Positions 23,159 through 31,319 of a stretch of DNA of 53,218 bases are shown here, piece by piece (position 1 is the stretch's first letter; the number at the start of each line of letters is the position of its first letter). The position numbers and the translations under genes were made by a program. The notes under the pieces are model-generated. The model made no database searches, was not told the DNA's origin, and saw only the letters and a list, made by a program, of their open reading frames with translations. The DNA lies in NCBI RefSeq assembly GCF_042656585.1, contig NZ_JBHSPG010000003.1. The stretch is one strand, 5' to 3'. The DNA is from Thalassorhabdus alkalitolerans. Lineage in GTDB: Bacteria > Bacillota > Bacilli > Bacillales > Marinococcaceae.

Positions 23159-24205
23159 ATGAATCCAGTTGTTATTGCTGCCCTCCTGCGAAATCATGGG
23201 GACAAACTTTTCTATTTCTTTCTTGGCTTAGGAGCTTTGTTGTTTCTTCTGATTATCGCTGTCGTGGGAGAGCAACATTCTCAACGTGAATCCTCCTATT
23301 CCGGGGGCGTGGGAACAGCACAAGTCAATGCAGAAGTGGAAGCCTTACGTCCTCTTTTTGAAAAATACGCTGAGGAGCATGGCATTCCTGAACACGTAGA
23401 TTTGTTAATGGCAAAGACGATGCAAGAGAGTGGAGGACAACTAGACGACGTAATGCAAAGCAGCGAATCGTTGGGACTTCCACGAAATACGATTACAGAT
23501 CCTGAGGAAAGCATTGACGTAGGTACAGCGTATTTTGCTCAGGTCTTAGAACAAGCCAATGGTGATGTAAAACTAGCCCTTCAATCGTACAACTTTGGGC
23601 ATGGATTCATTGATTATGCCAATGAACACAACAGTGGAGAGTATTCCAAGGAGTTAGCTATCGAGTTTTCCAGAGAACAGTATCAACGGTTAAAACACAC
23701 TGGACTGTATTCTTGTGTGCGTCCAGAAAGTGTGGAAACAGGCGCTTGTTATGGGGATCCGCAGTATGTCGATGCGGTGATGTCCTACATTAGTACCCCC
23801 GTAGATGCTGGAGAAGTTGAAGAAGTGATTGAGGTTGGCATGCAGTGGATTAATAACTCCGAATACGTCTTTGGTGGAGGCAGAACGAGAAGTGAACAAG
23901 AACAAGGCTTGTTTGATTGTTCTTCTTTTGTTCATTGGGCCTATGAACAAGTCGGAGTGGAACTAGGAAACTTAGGGTCTGTCACCACTGATACGTTAAA
24001 GCATAAAGGGGAACGTGTGTCATATGAGGAGGCTCAACCCGGGGATTTAGTCTTTTTTGATACCTACAAGGTTGATGGACACGTAGGAATATTCCTAGGT
24101 GATGGAAAGTATATCGGTGCGCAAAGCAGTACAGGGGTTGCCATTGAAAGCATGGAGGAAGGTTATTGGGAAAAAACCTTCAACGGCAGGGTGCAACGTT
24201 TATAG
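23159..24205 (+). CDS. Two-domain cell-wall hydrolase: lytic transglycosylase plus NlpC/P60 (TrsG/CwlT-like)
   Basis: 348 residues from ATG 23159. One membrane helix (about 17-40). Lysozyme-like transglycosylase domain at about 60-175: LLMAKTMQESGGQ with the catalytic Glu, DPEESIDVGTAYFAQVL, and NGDVKLALQSYNFGHGFIDYA. NlpC/P60 peptidase at about 220-348: LFDCSSFVHWAYEQVG (catalytic Cys), GHVGIFLGDGKYIGA (His), with a polar residue in the last strand. The same pair of domains occurs in CwlT of ICEBs1. It opens peptidoglycan for the conjugation channel. Confidence 0.93.
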   Translation: MNPVVIAALLRNHGDKLFYFFLGLGALLFLLIIAVVGEQHSQRESSYSGGVGTAQVNAEVEALRPLFEKYAEEHGIPEHVDLLMAKTMQESGGQLDDVMQSSESLGLPRNTITDPEESIDVGTAYFAQVLEQANGDVKLALQSYNFGHGFIDYANEHNSGEYSKELAIEFSREQYQRLKHTGLYSCVRPESVETGACYGDPQYVDAVMSYISTPVDAGEVEEVIEVGMQWINNSEYVFGGGRTRSEQEQGLFDCSSFVHWAYEQVGVELGNLGSVTTDTLKHKGERVSYEEAQPGDLVFFDTYKVDGHVGIFLGDGKYIGAQSSTGVAIESMEEGYWEKTFNGRVQRL

Positions 24206-24219
24206 AAAGGAAGTGGAAC

Positions 24220-24774
24220 ATGAAGGGATTGATTTTGCTCTCTCTTCCTTTTCTTTTCTTGATGATGGGTTGTGGCTCGGAACAACAGGACGAGGAGCAA
24301 TCGTTTAGCCTAGACAATCTCACTCCTTCTGAAGCTCAAGAAGCGAGTACCATCCAGGATAGCTCTTCTAGTGACATTGAAACCATTGAACAGGTTGTCA
24401 CAACCTTTGTAAACACCGTATATGTCGAAAATGAAGAAGGATATCAAGAAAGAAAAGAAGAAGCTCGTTCGATCATGAATGAAAACATGCACCATTATTT
24501 GTTCCCTAGCGAGGAAAATGCACAAGATGATTTAAGAGCTTATGTCAGTGATCTTGCTGTTTATGTTGAGGTAGATAGCATACGAAATGAACATACCAAC
24601 CAACAGGTGCTTACCACCTTTACCCATACCATTGAATATCTCTCCAATGGGCAAAGAAATCAGTCGCAAACGTTTCTCCAAGTGGAAGTGTCCCGGGAGG
24701 ATGGAGAGTGGATCATAACAAATTTCCATGACGCAGCAAATGAGTCACCGGAAAATCCGTCATGGACAGACTAA
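24220..24774 (+). CDS. Transfer lipoprotein (TrsH position)
   Basis: 184 residues from the ATG at 24220, which follows AAAGGAAG. A longer frame from 24166 overlaps the wall hydrolase. Signal with lipobox FLMMGC (Cys about 18), an acidic linker, then a domain of about 110 residues (TIEQVVTTFVNTVYVENEEGYQ ... FLQVEVSREDGEWIITNFHDA). The latter resembles the NTF2-like outer domain of VirB8/TcpC-type channel proteins. Probably an extracellular channel part fixed to the membrane by lipid. Confidence 0.8.
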   Translation: MKGLILLSLPFLFLMMGCGSEQQDEEQSFSLDNLTPSEAQEASTIQDSSSSDIETIEQVVTTFVNTVYVENEEGYQERKEEARSIMNENMHHYLFPSEENAQDDLRAYVSDLAVYVEVDSIRNEHTNQQVLTTFTHTIEYLSNGQRNQSQTFLQVEVSREDGEWIITNFHDAANESPENPSWTD

Positions 24775-24786
24775 AGGAGTGTAGGG

Positions 24787-25218
24787 ATGAAAACGAAATG
24801 TCTAGCCTTTCTTTTGGCTTTTACCATAGGGTACGTTCTTGTTCTTCAAGTCTCCACCCTTTTTCCTTATCTTTTTGAAGGAGACACCCCACTAGAACAG
24901 GTGGAAGGACTCCCTTCCGTAATGGTAGATACCTTTTTACATCCAATAGAGACAACACAGTTATTAATCACTGAAAACGTACCTCTATATTATGTGGGTG
25001 TGATGGCTGTTTTCCTTTATTCTCTGTATCTCTCCCTGATTGCCACCAAGGGAAAAAAAGATAGTGGATGGGAAGTCGATAAGAAAGAACAAAGTTACGG
25101 ATCCGCCCATTTTGCCAAGAAGGGTGACATTATCAACAAAACCGAATTCATTGGTGCCAAGAAACAAGATGTATTTGCGGAGCTAAAAGAATCTATGAAA
25201 CAGAGAAAGGAGCCCTAA
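24787..25218 (+). CDS. Separate membrane domain of the coupling protein (TrsJ position)
   Basis: 143 residues. Two membrane helices (about 5-25 LAFLLAFTIGYVLVLQV and 68-88 VGVMAVFLYSLYLSLIA) with an outer loop between them. The tail YGSAHFAKKGDIINKTEFIG is the GSAxxA sequence that in single-chain TraG/VirD4 proteins joins membrane part and ATPase. The ATPase gene begins two bases after the stop. So the coupling protein appears to be encoded in two pieces that would assemble at the membrane. Confidence 0.78.
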   Translation: MKTKCLAFLLAFTIGYVLVLQVSTLFPYLFEGDTPLEQVEGLPSVMVDTFLHPIETTQLLITENVPLYYVGVMAVFLYSLYLSLIATKGKKDSGWEVDKKEQSYGSAHFAKKGDIINKTEFIGAKKQDVFAELKESMKQRKEP

Positions 25219-25219
25219 C

Positions 25220-26791
25220 ATGGGAGCTAAGATGAAAACCAACGGCATCATTCTAGGTGAAATGAAACATGAATTGATCATTCAGCCGACCAACAGCCAG
25301 GCCCCCAATCGAAATCATTTTATTGTTGGGGGTCCTGGAAGCTATAAAACCCAAAGCTATGTTGTTACCAATATGATTAATGAGAGAGAGTGCTCGATAG
25401 CATGTACAGACCCTAAAGGTGAGGTCTATGAAATGACGGCAGGAATAAAAAAAGCCCAGGGTTACGAAGTCCATGTGGTGAACTTCTCCAACATGGAAGC
25501 CAGTGATCGTTATAACCCCTTTGACTATGTGAAAAAAGATGTTGAAGCAAACACCGTGGCTAATACGGTTGTCGCTTCAAAGAATGATCCTAAACGAAAA
25601 GATATATGGTACAACTCTCAATTAAGTCTGCTCAAAGCCTTAATCTTGTATGTGAATCATGAAAAGCCGCCTGAAGAACGGAATATGTCCGGTGTCCTGC
25701 AGTTCTTACAGGAGTTTGATCCCGAAGTCGATCAATCAGGCACTTCAGAACTTGATCAACAATTTTTAATGCTAGAGAAAACACATCCGGCCAGAAAAGC
25801 GTATGAACTGGGATTTAAAAAATCAGTGGAAAAGACACGTTCTAGCATTATCATTTCTCTCCTTACCACCATATCTGATTTTGTTGATGAGGAAGTGGCA
25901 GCCTTTACTAACTTCTCGGATTTTCATTTGAGTGACATTGGCAAGCGAAAGATCGCGCTGTACGTCATTATTCCCGTGATGGATAGCACGTGGGAGGGGT
26001 TGATCAATCTCTTTTTTAACCAAATGTTTAATGAACTTTATAAACTAGGCGCAAACAATAAAGCGAAGTTGCCACAGCCTGTTTTTTTCATTCTTGATGA
26101 GTTTCCGAATTTAGGACGATTTGATGATTATGAAAAATTTTTAGCTACCTGCCGGGGATATGGCATTGGAGTGGCAACCATTGTTCAAAACCTGACGCAA
26201 TTACAGGCGATTTACGGAAGAGAAAAGGCTGAGAGTATTCTCGGAAATTGTGCCGTGAAAATTTGCCTTGGCAACGTCAATGAAACGAGTGCAAAGTACT
26301 TTCTTGAACAGATGGGAAAAGCCACTGTCAAAGTGGAAACAGGGTCCACCTCTAGGAATACTGGACGAAGAGAAACGGGTTCTGCATCGGAAAGCTTTAG
26401 TTATACCGGGAGAAATCTTATGAACTTAGATGAGATTTTAACAATGGGAAAGAACGAAAGTATTGTGGTCATTGCCGGAAAACATCCTGTGATTGCCAAA
26501 AAAGCTTTCCAGTTTACCCTTTTTCCCGAAGCTACAGACTTATTTGATATATCACAAGCCGATTATCAAAAAACAACCACCGATGAAAGGAAGCAGAATT
26601 ATAAGATCAAAGTAGAAGAATTTCTTAAAAAGCAAGAAGAGAAACGAAGACAAGCTGCAGAAAGTGAAAGAGAGGCGAAGGAACCTGGTGAATTGCCGCC
26701 TCAGAAAACACTGCAGGAACCACAAACAACAGCTAATTCAGGCGAGAACTTTAGCCAAGCTCAAGCTTTCTTTAAGAAAAAAGCAGAATGA
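25220..26791 (+). CDS. VirD4/TraG (TrsK)-type coupling ATPase, soluble part
   Basis: 523 residues. AAAGGAGCCCTAAC precedes the ATG. Walker A GGPGSYKTQSYV at about 33-44, substrate-loop CTDPKGEVYEMT, Walker B VFFILDEFPNLGRF at about 290, and the motif GIGVATIVQNLTQLQAIYG. No membrane helix, because the membrane part is the previous gene. Acidic/Gln-rich tail after residue 460. It takes the relaxase-DNA complex from the relaxosome to the channel. Confidence 0.94.
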   Translation: MGAKMKTNGIILGEMKHELIIQPTNSQAPNRNHFIVGGPGSYKTQSYVVTNMINERECSIACTDPKGEVYEMTAGIKKAQGYEVHVVNFSNMEASDRYNPFDYVKKDVEANTVANTVVASKNDPKRKDIWYNSQLSLLKALILYVNHEKPPEERNMSGVLQFLQEFDPEVDQSGTSELDQQFLMLEKTHPARKAYELGFKKSVEKTRSSIIISLLTTISDFVDEEVAAFTNFSDFHLSDIGKRKIALYVIIPVMDSTWEGLINLFFNQMFNELYKLGANNKAKLPQPVFFILDEFPNLGRFDDYEKFLATCRGYGIGVATIVQNLTQLQAIYGREKAESILGNCAVKICLGNVNETSAKYFLEQMGKATVKVETGSTSRNTGRRETGSASESFSYTGRNLMNLDEILTMGKNESIVVIAGKHPVIAKKAFQFTLFPEATDLFDISQADYQKTTTDERKQNYKIKVEEFLKKQEEKRRQAAESEREAKEPGELPPQKTLQEPQTTANSGENFSQAQAFFKKKAE

Positions 26792-26814
26792 ATGAAAACA
26801 AAGGAGAGTCAATC

Positions 26815-27300
26815 ATGAAGAAAAGATTATTGCTTCTTCCAAGTTCATTGTTGTTTTTGGTTGCTTGTAACGACGAAAACGCATTTGACGAGGAAGAAGC
26901 CATTGAACAAAGCCAAGCACAGTTAGAGGAATTTCTAAATACGTTTGAAAGCCAAGAAACTCTGGCAGAAGAACAGGGAGATATTGAACCGGTTATCGTG
27001 GCAACTAATGAACATTTAGCTGAATATTTTACAGATTCTTTTCATGAAAAAGTTATTAAAACCATTGAAGAAACAGGACATAGTCATTATAACGAAGGCG
27101 CTACATTCTTTTTAGAAAATGATCCTTTTGAAAGAAAAACGGTCTTCCGTAACGATTTTTCTATTGAAGTAGATGAAGTAGATGAAGATACAGAAACAGT
27201 TGTTTATTATTTAGATTCCCCTGAACGATCTATAGGTCAACAGCATTCCTACATGGTAGATATGATACAAGAAAACGGAGAATGGAAGATTAATAATTAA
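26815..27300 (+). CDS. Second transfer lipoprotein
   Basis: 161 residues from the ATG at 26815 (AAAGGAG ten bases before). A longer frame from 26788 overlaps the ATPase. Lipobox LFLVAC with Cys at about residue 18. Acidic helix (EEEAIEQSQAQLEEFLNTFES), then a small domain ending SYMVDMIQENGEWKINN, the common end of NTF2-like exported proteins. Same plan as the 24220 lipoprotein but not a close copy. Likely an extracellular part of the channel or a surface-exclusion protein. Confidence 0.75.
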   Translation: MKKRLLLLPSSLLFLVACNDENAFDEEEAIEQSQAQLEEFLNTFESQETLAEEQGDIEPVIVATNEHLAEYFTDSFHEKVIKTIEETGHSHYNEGATFFLENDPFERKTVFRNDFSIEVDEVDEDTETVVYYLDSPERSIGQQHSYMVDMIQENGEWKINN

Positions 27301-27320
27301 AACATTGGGAGGATTATTCC

Positions 27321-28178
27321 GTGTTTAATTTGTCTGAACGGGTAGAAGAGTTTTTTCGAGAACTATTTGATGATATTTTATCCTCTGCATTTCAAATGAT
27401 CACAGAGCTACTGTTTAGCCATGAAGGATTAACAGGTTTTTTTCAAGAAGCGTATCAAGTATTTCTAGGATTTGGATCTATTGTTCTCCTTTTAATAATT
27501 TTATTTAAAGTAGTTCAACATATCACTCATGCTAGCGCTAATGGCCTGCCAGTAGAGGTTGGAATAACTCAGGTGGTTTATAGAGCTTTCTTAGCTTCTT
27601 TCTTAGTTATCATACTCCCCTTTATGTTGATGTGGCTAGTGGGTCAGGTTGTGTATCCATTAGCATACTGGATGTTTGGTGAAATTGGTTCCCACACTGC
27701 TGAATCTGTCACGAGCGTTTTAACATCAGGACCAGTTGGTCAGGTTCTCAATGGGTTTATGTTGCTTGTATTAGTAGGTTTTATAGCAATAGCCATGATC
27801 GCCTTTATTGTCAAAGTTTGTGTCTACCACGCAGACTTAATTTTATTGACTATCCTTAGTGTATGGGCAGCCGTGTCGGTTGCAGCCGATGAGAATAATT
27901 ATGCCAGTGTGTGGTGGAGAGAAGTATTGTCTCAAGTCTTATCTATTATCGTGCAAATTATGTTGATGGTTGGGGTAACGGAAATCTTGGCTATGGGAGA
28001 GCTGACCTGGTGGAATTTTGCCTTGCTTATCGGGTTTTGTGTATTAATCATTCGGGGTCCCTCAGTTACTCGTTCGATGTGGTACGCCACCGGTTCAGGG
28101 AGAGCTACTATGAACGCCATGGGAAACGCAGGACGTACGACAACAAGATTACTTATGGCTAAAGGATTAGCAAGATAA
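27321..28178 (+). CDS. VirB6/TrsL-like polytopic channel protein
   Basis: 285 residues, GTG start behind GGGAGGA. N-terminal amphipathic helices, then about five or six membrane segments (about 48-70, 90-115, 140-170, 172-190, 205-230, 235-250), ending in a basic Gly/Ala-rich tail (GSGRATMNAMGNAGRTTTRLL). Matches TrbL/VirB6 plan: the central inner-membrane channel of the secretion complex. Confidence 0.82.
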   Translation: MFNLSERVEEFFRELFDDILSSAFQMITELLFSHEGLTGFFQEAYQVFLGFGSIVLLLIILFKVVQHITHASANGLPVEVGITQVVYRAFLASFLVIILPFMLMWLVGQVVYPLAYWMFGEIGSHTAESVTSVLTSGPVGQVLNGFMLLVLVGFIAIAMIAFIVKVCVYHADLILLTILSVWAAVSVAADENNYASVWWREVLSQVLSIIVQIMLMVGVTEILAMGELTWWNFALLIGFCVLIIRGPSVTRSMWYATGSGRATMNAMGNAGRTTTRLLMAKGLAR

Positions 28179-28203
28179 AAACGACAAAGAAAGGGTGATT
28201 GAA

Positions 28204-28575
28204 ATGGAAAAGGAATTTCGAAAGAAGAAATGGGGCGATGAAAGAAAGTTGGAAAAGCCTATTGAGGATATAGAGAAAGGTGAAAACAACACAGTTCTTT
28301 CTAAAAAAGATATTAATCAGATTCATTTATTGCAGCGACAAGTAAAGGGATTGCAGAAAGAAAACAATGAGCTGGATAGAAAACTGGATATAGTAGAGAG
28401 TTTTTTTCAAGAGAACAAAGATATTTATCAAGACTTTGAAAATTATCTTACGGAAGTCGATAGACAGGATTCTCAAGAGATTAACAAGGATCAAGGGACT
28501 GAAAAAAGAAAGGGACAAGCACAGGACGAAGTTCTCAAAATACAAAACAGGAAGGCTGAAGAAGTAGATCTGTAA
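28204..28575 (+). CDS. Small coiled-coil transfer protein (TrsM position)
   Basis: 123 residues from the ATG at 28204 (AAAGAAAGGG before it). No signal or membrane helix. Highly charged, with a coiled coil at about 38-75 (INQIHLLQRQVKGLQKENNELDRKLDIVE) and a Lys/Gln-rich tail. Likely an adaptor in the cytoplasm. Not recognised. Confidence 0.7.
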   Translation: MEKEFRKKKWGDERKLEKPIEDIEKGENNTVLSKKDINQIHLLQRQVKGLQKENNELDRKLDIVESFFQENKDIYQDFENYLTEVDRQDSQEINKDQGTEKRKGQAQDEVLKIQNRKAEEVDL

Positions 28576-28591
28576 ACAAAAGGAGATGGTT

Positions 28592-29146
28592 ATGATTAAT
28601 TTTACACAAGAAGTCACCGCCCCTTTACAAAATGAGTCGGCTTTGTTGCAAGATATCGCTGACAGACTCACGATCTTTGCTTTATATGCTTCTGAGGAGG
28701 AAACCGTAGGATTGGTTCAAGACCTGGTCAAGGAGCATACTCCAGCAGAGGTAGCTAACGATACAGGTGATTATGTTTCTCTCATTCAGCATTTACCAAA
28801 TAAAAAAGAGTTTTTACACCAGTTAATGAATTCAACTCTTCAACGAGAAATCAAGGAAAAATTTCCTTGCGATATTCAAAGCGATCAGAAAGAATACCCA
28901 CTTATAAAGAAGATCAGCTCAATGGAGCATGTAACCTCCTTCCCTGGGATTACGAAAGAAAAACTCTATATTGATCATTTACAGCAAACAGTGTACACCG
29001 AGAATGTTCACTTATCCTTAGAAGCGTTTTATCCGTTTGTCACTCAAAGTGGAGAAATCATTGCCAAACGGAAAAATCCTAAGCAGCCCATTCAATCCGT
29101 TAAGCCATATAAACCAAAGGGAAATAACCTAAAAACGAAAAGATAA
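28592..29146 (+). CDS. Last gene of the transfer operon, unknown
   Basis: 184 residues from the ATG at 28592, seven bases after AAAGGAG. Soluble, with an N-terminal helical part (LLQDIADRLTIFALYASEEETVGLVQDLVKE) and a basic end (KRKNPKQPIQSVKPYKPKG). No motif. It may bind DNA or the relaxase. The terminator at 29195-29230 closes the operon. Confidence 0.68.
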   Translation: MINFTQEVTAPLQNESALLQDIADRLTIFALYASEEETVGLVQDLVKEHTPAEVANDTGDYVSLIQHLPNKKEFLHQLMNSTLQREIKEKFPCDIQSDQKEYPLIKKISSMEHVTSFPGITKEKLYIDHLQQTVYTENVHLSLEAFYPFVTQSGEIIAKRKNPKQPIQSVKPYKPKGNNLKTKR

Positions 29147-29167
29147 AAACTATATATTGTTTTTACT

Positions 29168-29185
29168 AAATAGTGCTATAGTGTA
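29168..29185. promoter_or_regulatory. TAGTGT-type half-sites after the transfer operon
   Basis: AAATAGTGC and TATAGTGT lie 8 bp apart and are preceded by ACTATATATTGTTT at 29150-29163. They match the operators at 6.4, 9.2 and 35.6 kb. No gene starts directly after them, so they may be a centromere part or a displaced promoter. Confidence 0.5.
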
Positions 29186-29194
29186 ATATGGATA

Positions 29195-29230
29195 AAAAAA
29201 CTGCCTTTGTCAATGCAAAGGCAGTTTTTT
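29195..29230. terminator. Bidirectional terminator of the transfer operon
   Basis: AAAAAACTGCCTTTG (29195-29209) pairs with CAAAGGCAGTTTTTT (29216-29230), loop TCAATG. A-tract and T-tract on the two sides. Confidence 0.9.
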
Positions 29231-29436
29231 CGCTGCAGACAAACGTGTGTCTAACTTGATTTGTTGATAGTCTGTAACAGTAAATAGTGTTCGGTCGAAT
29301 CCCCAAGGGTTATGAATATTTTTTTCTATGTTCTAAACTGGGGATGACTTGGATCTTTTTTGGAACCATCATAGCATGGTACTATTTCGATACTACATTG
29401 ATAACGCGAATTGAATGATTATTTCCAAAGTTAAAA

Positions 29437-30036
29437 CTACTCGTTCTCCTTCTTAGGAGTTGAGTTCACTTGGTTATACTCTTTATAAATTCTCTCTTGA
29501 AGCAATTTTAATAGGTTCTCTACTTGCTTTTCATTGTCTTTTTCCAAACTAGTCATTTTCGCAGTATTACGTATATTTCTTGGTAATGCCCATTGTTGGT
29601 AGTTATCGGCAAGGTTTTTCACCATATTATTTATTAAATCGCGTAGGTCATTGTCATTTTTTATAAAAACCTCTATAGTAACCCAATAATTCTTTGCCTC
29701 CCAAAAACTTCTATGCATATTCTCTTTCATTTTTCTTTCAGTAACATTTATTTTATTGTGATAAGCAAAAGATGAAGCTATTAAGAATTTCTCATAAAGA
29801 GTTGGGAAAATTTCTTCCCTAAGTCTCCGTTCCAAATGCAAATTGATTTCAAAGTTATTTCTCCTAGCTTCTTGATGCATTTCAAACTGAAACTGTTCTT
29901 CTTGTAGTGCTTTGTCTCCTTTAAACTTTTGCCATTGGCTTATCAATTTTACTATAAGTGGTAGAAGAGTTTTGTCTATGAACATGTAAATAAACGCCCC
30001 GAACGCAGCAGCCCCCAACAATATTAGATTCTCCAT
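29437..30036 (-). CDS. Membrane-anchored coiled-coil protein, unknown
   Basis: 199 residues. One membrane helix at 3-22 (NLILLGAAAFGAFIYMFID), then a basic helical cytoplasmic region (LISQWQKFKGDKALQEEQFQFEMHQEARRNNFEINLHLERR) and a helical domain to the end. GGGGAGAGG precedes the ATG. Such small anchored helical proteins occur in accessory regions, some as phage-defence parts, but no function is assigned. Together with 30182-32588 it forms a minus-strand group. Confidence 0.65.
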   Translation of the reverse strand: MENLILLGAAAFGAFIYMFIDKTLLPLIVKLISQWQKFKGDKALQEEQFQFEMHQEARRNNFEINLHLERRLREEIFPTLYEKFLIASSFAYHNKINVTERKMKENMHRSFWEAKNYWVTIEVFIKNDNDLRDLINNMVKNLADNYQQWALPRNIRNTAKMTSLEKDNEKQVENLLKLLQERIYKEYNQVNSTPKKENE

Positions 30037-30181
30037 TATTATCTACCTCTCCCCTTGCTGTTTTACTTTGCTATTGTACTTTATTTTAACAAACAAAGAG
30101 TACAATTCCCTTTGTCTCCCTTCCATCCTAAAGACAACAAAAAAACTTTCAAAGGTTATTTTGAAAGTTTTACCTCTAAAA

Positions 30182-30442
30182 TTATTCCGGTAACCCTAAG
30201 CCTTCTTTCAACATATCTTCCAGATCCTCTTCTATTTCATCTGGGTTAAGATCCAATGCTTTGTATTCCTTGCATTCATCATCACTGTTTGTCGCTGGGA
30301 GAGGTGTGTAAGTATCTGTAGTAGAAGGAGAAGGTTTTGATAACTCTGGTTCTTCTGCCGGTTCTGGTTGTGAGTTGGTTTCTCCAAACCTTTCGCTGTA
30401 TGTTTGTTTAACGCTTTGTATTCCAAGATTTGAATAGGTTAC
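30182..30442 (-). pseudogene. Open coding-like frame without a start, probable frameshifted end of the 30668 gene
   Basis: 86 codons read on the minus strand as SVKQTYSERFGETN..., a Pro/Glu-rich linker and YKALDLNPDEIEEDLEDMLKEG to a stop at 30182. Composition is clearly protein-like, but there is no start codon with a ribosome site. It overlaps the end of 30668-30408 in another frame, so the two are probably one gene of about 160 residues split by one indel, or less likely by programmed frameshifting. Confidence 0.5.
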
Positions 30443-30668
30443 TTAGTATTAAATGTTTATCATTATGTACATGCAAGGCTGATCTAACCTTCTCCTTTTC
30501 TTCTTGTGAAAATTCGTGCAAAGGCTTATGTTTAAATTCATTACCTTCTCTTTCACAAACTTGTATAACCCCTTCTTCTAAGTTATAAATTGAGTAAACC
30601 CGTAGGTTGTTGGATGGTTTAAAGGAAGCTATGTTTTTGGTAATTAAACTTATCCCTCTCTTTTTCAT
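30408..30668 (-). CDS. Small hypothetical protein (perhaps the N-terminal part of a split gene)
   Basis: 86 residues, MKKRGISLITKNIASFKP onward. Basic N-terminus, then FSQEEKEKVRSALHVHNDKHLILSNLF. Weak ribosome site. No known domain. It is followed in a shifted frame by an acidic tail (30442-30182). Intact only if the short product is real. Confidence 0.5.
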   Translation of the reverse strand: MKKRGISLITKNIASFKPSNNLRVYSIYNLEEGVIQVCEREGNEFKHKPLHEFSQEEKEKVRSALHVHNDKHLILSNLFKSWNTKR

Positions 30669-30847
30669 CTAATAGTTATTTCTATCTCTATCACACATAA
30701 TAAACAAAGTCATATGGCAAATTTTGTTTCCTGTTTTTAAAGTGGAAGGACATTTATTTATTATCTCCCGGTAACCATCTTAGGACTCAAAAAGGAGTAA
30801 AGTATGACTCTACTCCCTGAAGGTGTTAAGATTAATCTAAAATAATA

Positions 30848-31171
30848 CTATTCAAAGTAGCCAAAAATCCTGTTAGGATCGTAGCTTTCAATAACTACTG
30901 TTGTAAGATCAATGTCTTGTGGATTAACTTTAACTTGCTCTGCCTGAGGACCAGTTTGCATAGGAACTTCTGTGTTTGATTCCCTATCTTTTAAAACTTC
31001 CTGCTCAAATTTTTTACTTATTTCTGAAAATGTTGTAGTGTCTTCTGTTTCCCCATTTGGATGTTCCCATGATGGAGCATGATCATAGCGGTAATATTTT
31101 TGCTCATTATTATCTTTGCATGTTATATAGTACTTAAAGCCATCAGGAATGAGCTTTTTATTTAATGACAT
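30848..31171 (-). CDS. Small hypothetical protein upstream of terminator-free gap
   Basis: 107 residues from the ATG at 31171, chosen because TTAAGGAGG lies six bases before it. A longer frame to 31195 lacks one. Acidic and soluble, with aromatic N-terminal part (DGFKYYITCKDNNEQKYYRYDHAPSW when split at its charge breaks) and a polar middle. No family recognised. Same strand as the HEPN-motif gene upstream, separated by about 150 bp. Confidence 0.65.
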   Translation of the reverse strand: MSLNKKLIPDGFKYYITCKDNNEQKYYRYDHAPSWEHPNGETEDTTTFSEISKKFEQEVLKDRESNTEVPMQTGPQAEQVKVNPQDIDLTTVVIESYDPNRIFGYFE

Positions 31172-31319
31172 TGTATGCCTCCTTAAAATTTCCATATTTT
31201 TTCATTCTATATCATTTATTACTAACTGAAAAGAGTACTAGGTTAATAGAGTAGGGTTTTAGATTAGCATGGATTTCTAACCATAAAGCAAAACTATCTT
31301 TATTCATGTTAACCACCTG

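Noticed and set aside
30232..30426. 64-residue minus-strand frame
   Set aside because: Asn/Gln-rich shadow. The neighbouring frame of the same strand has protein-like content.
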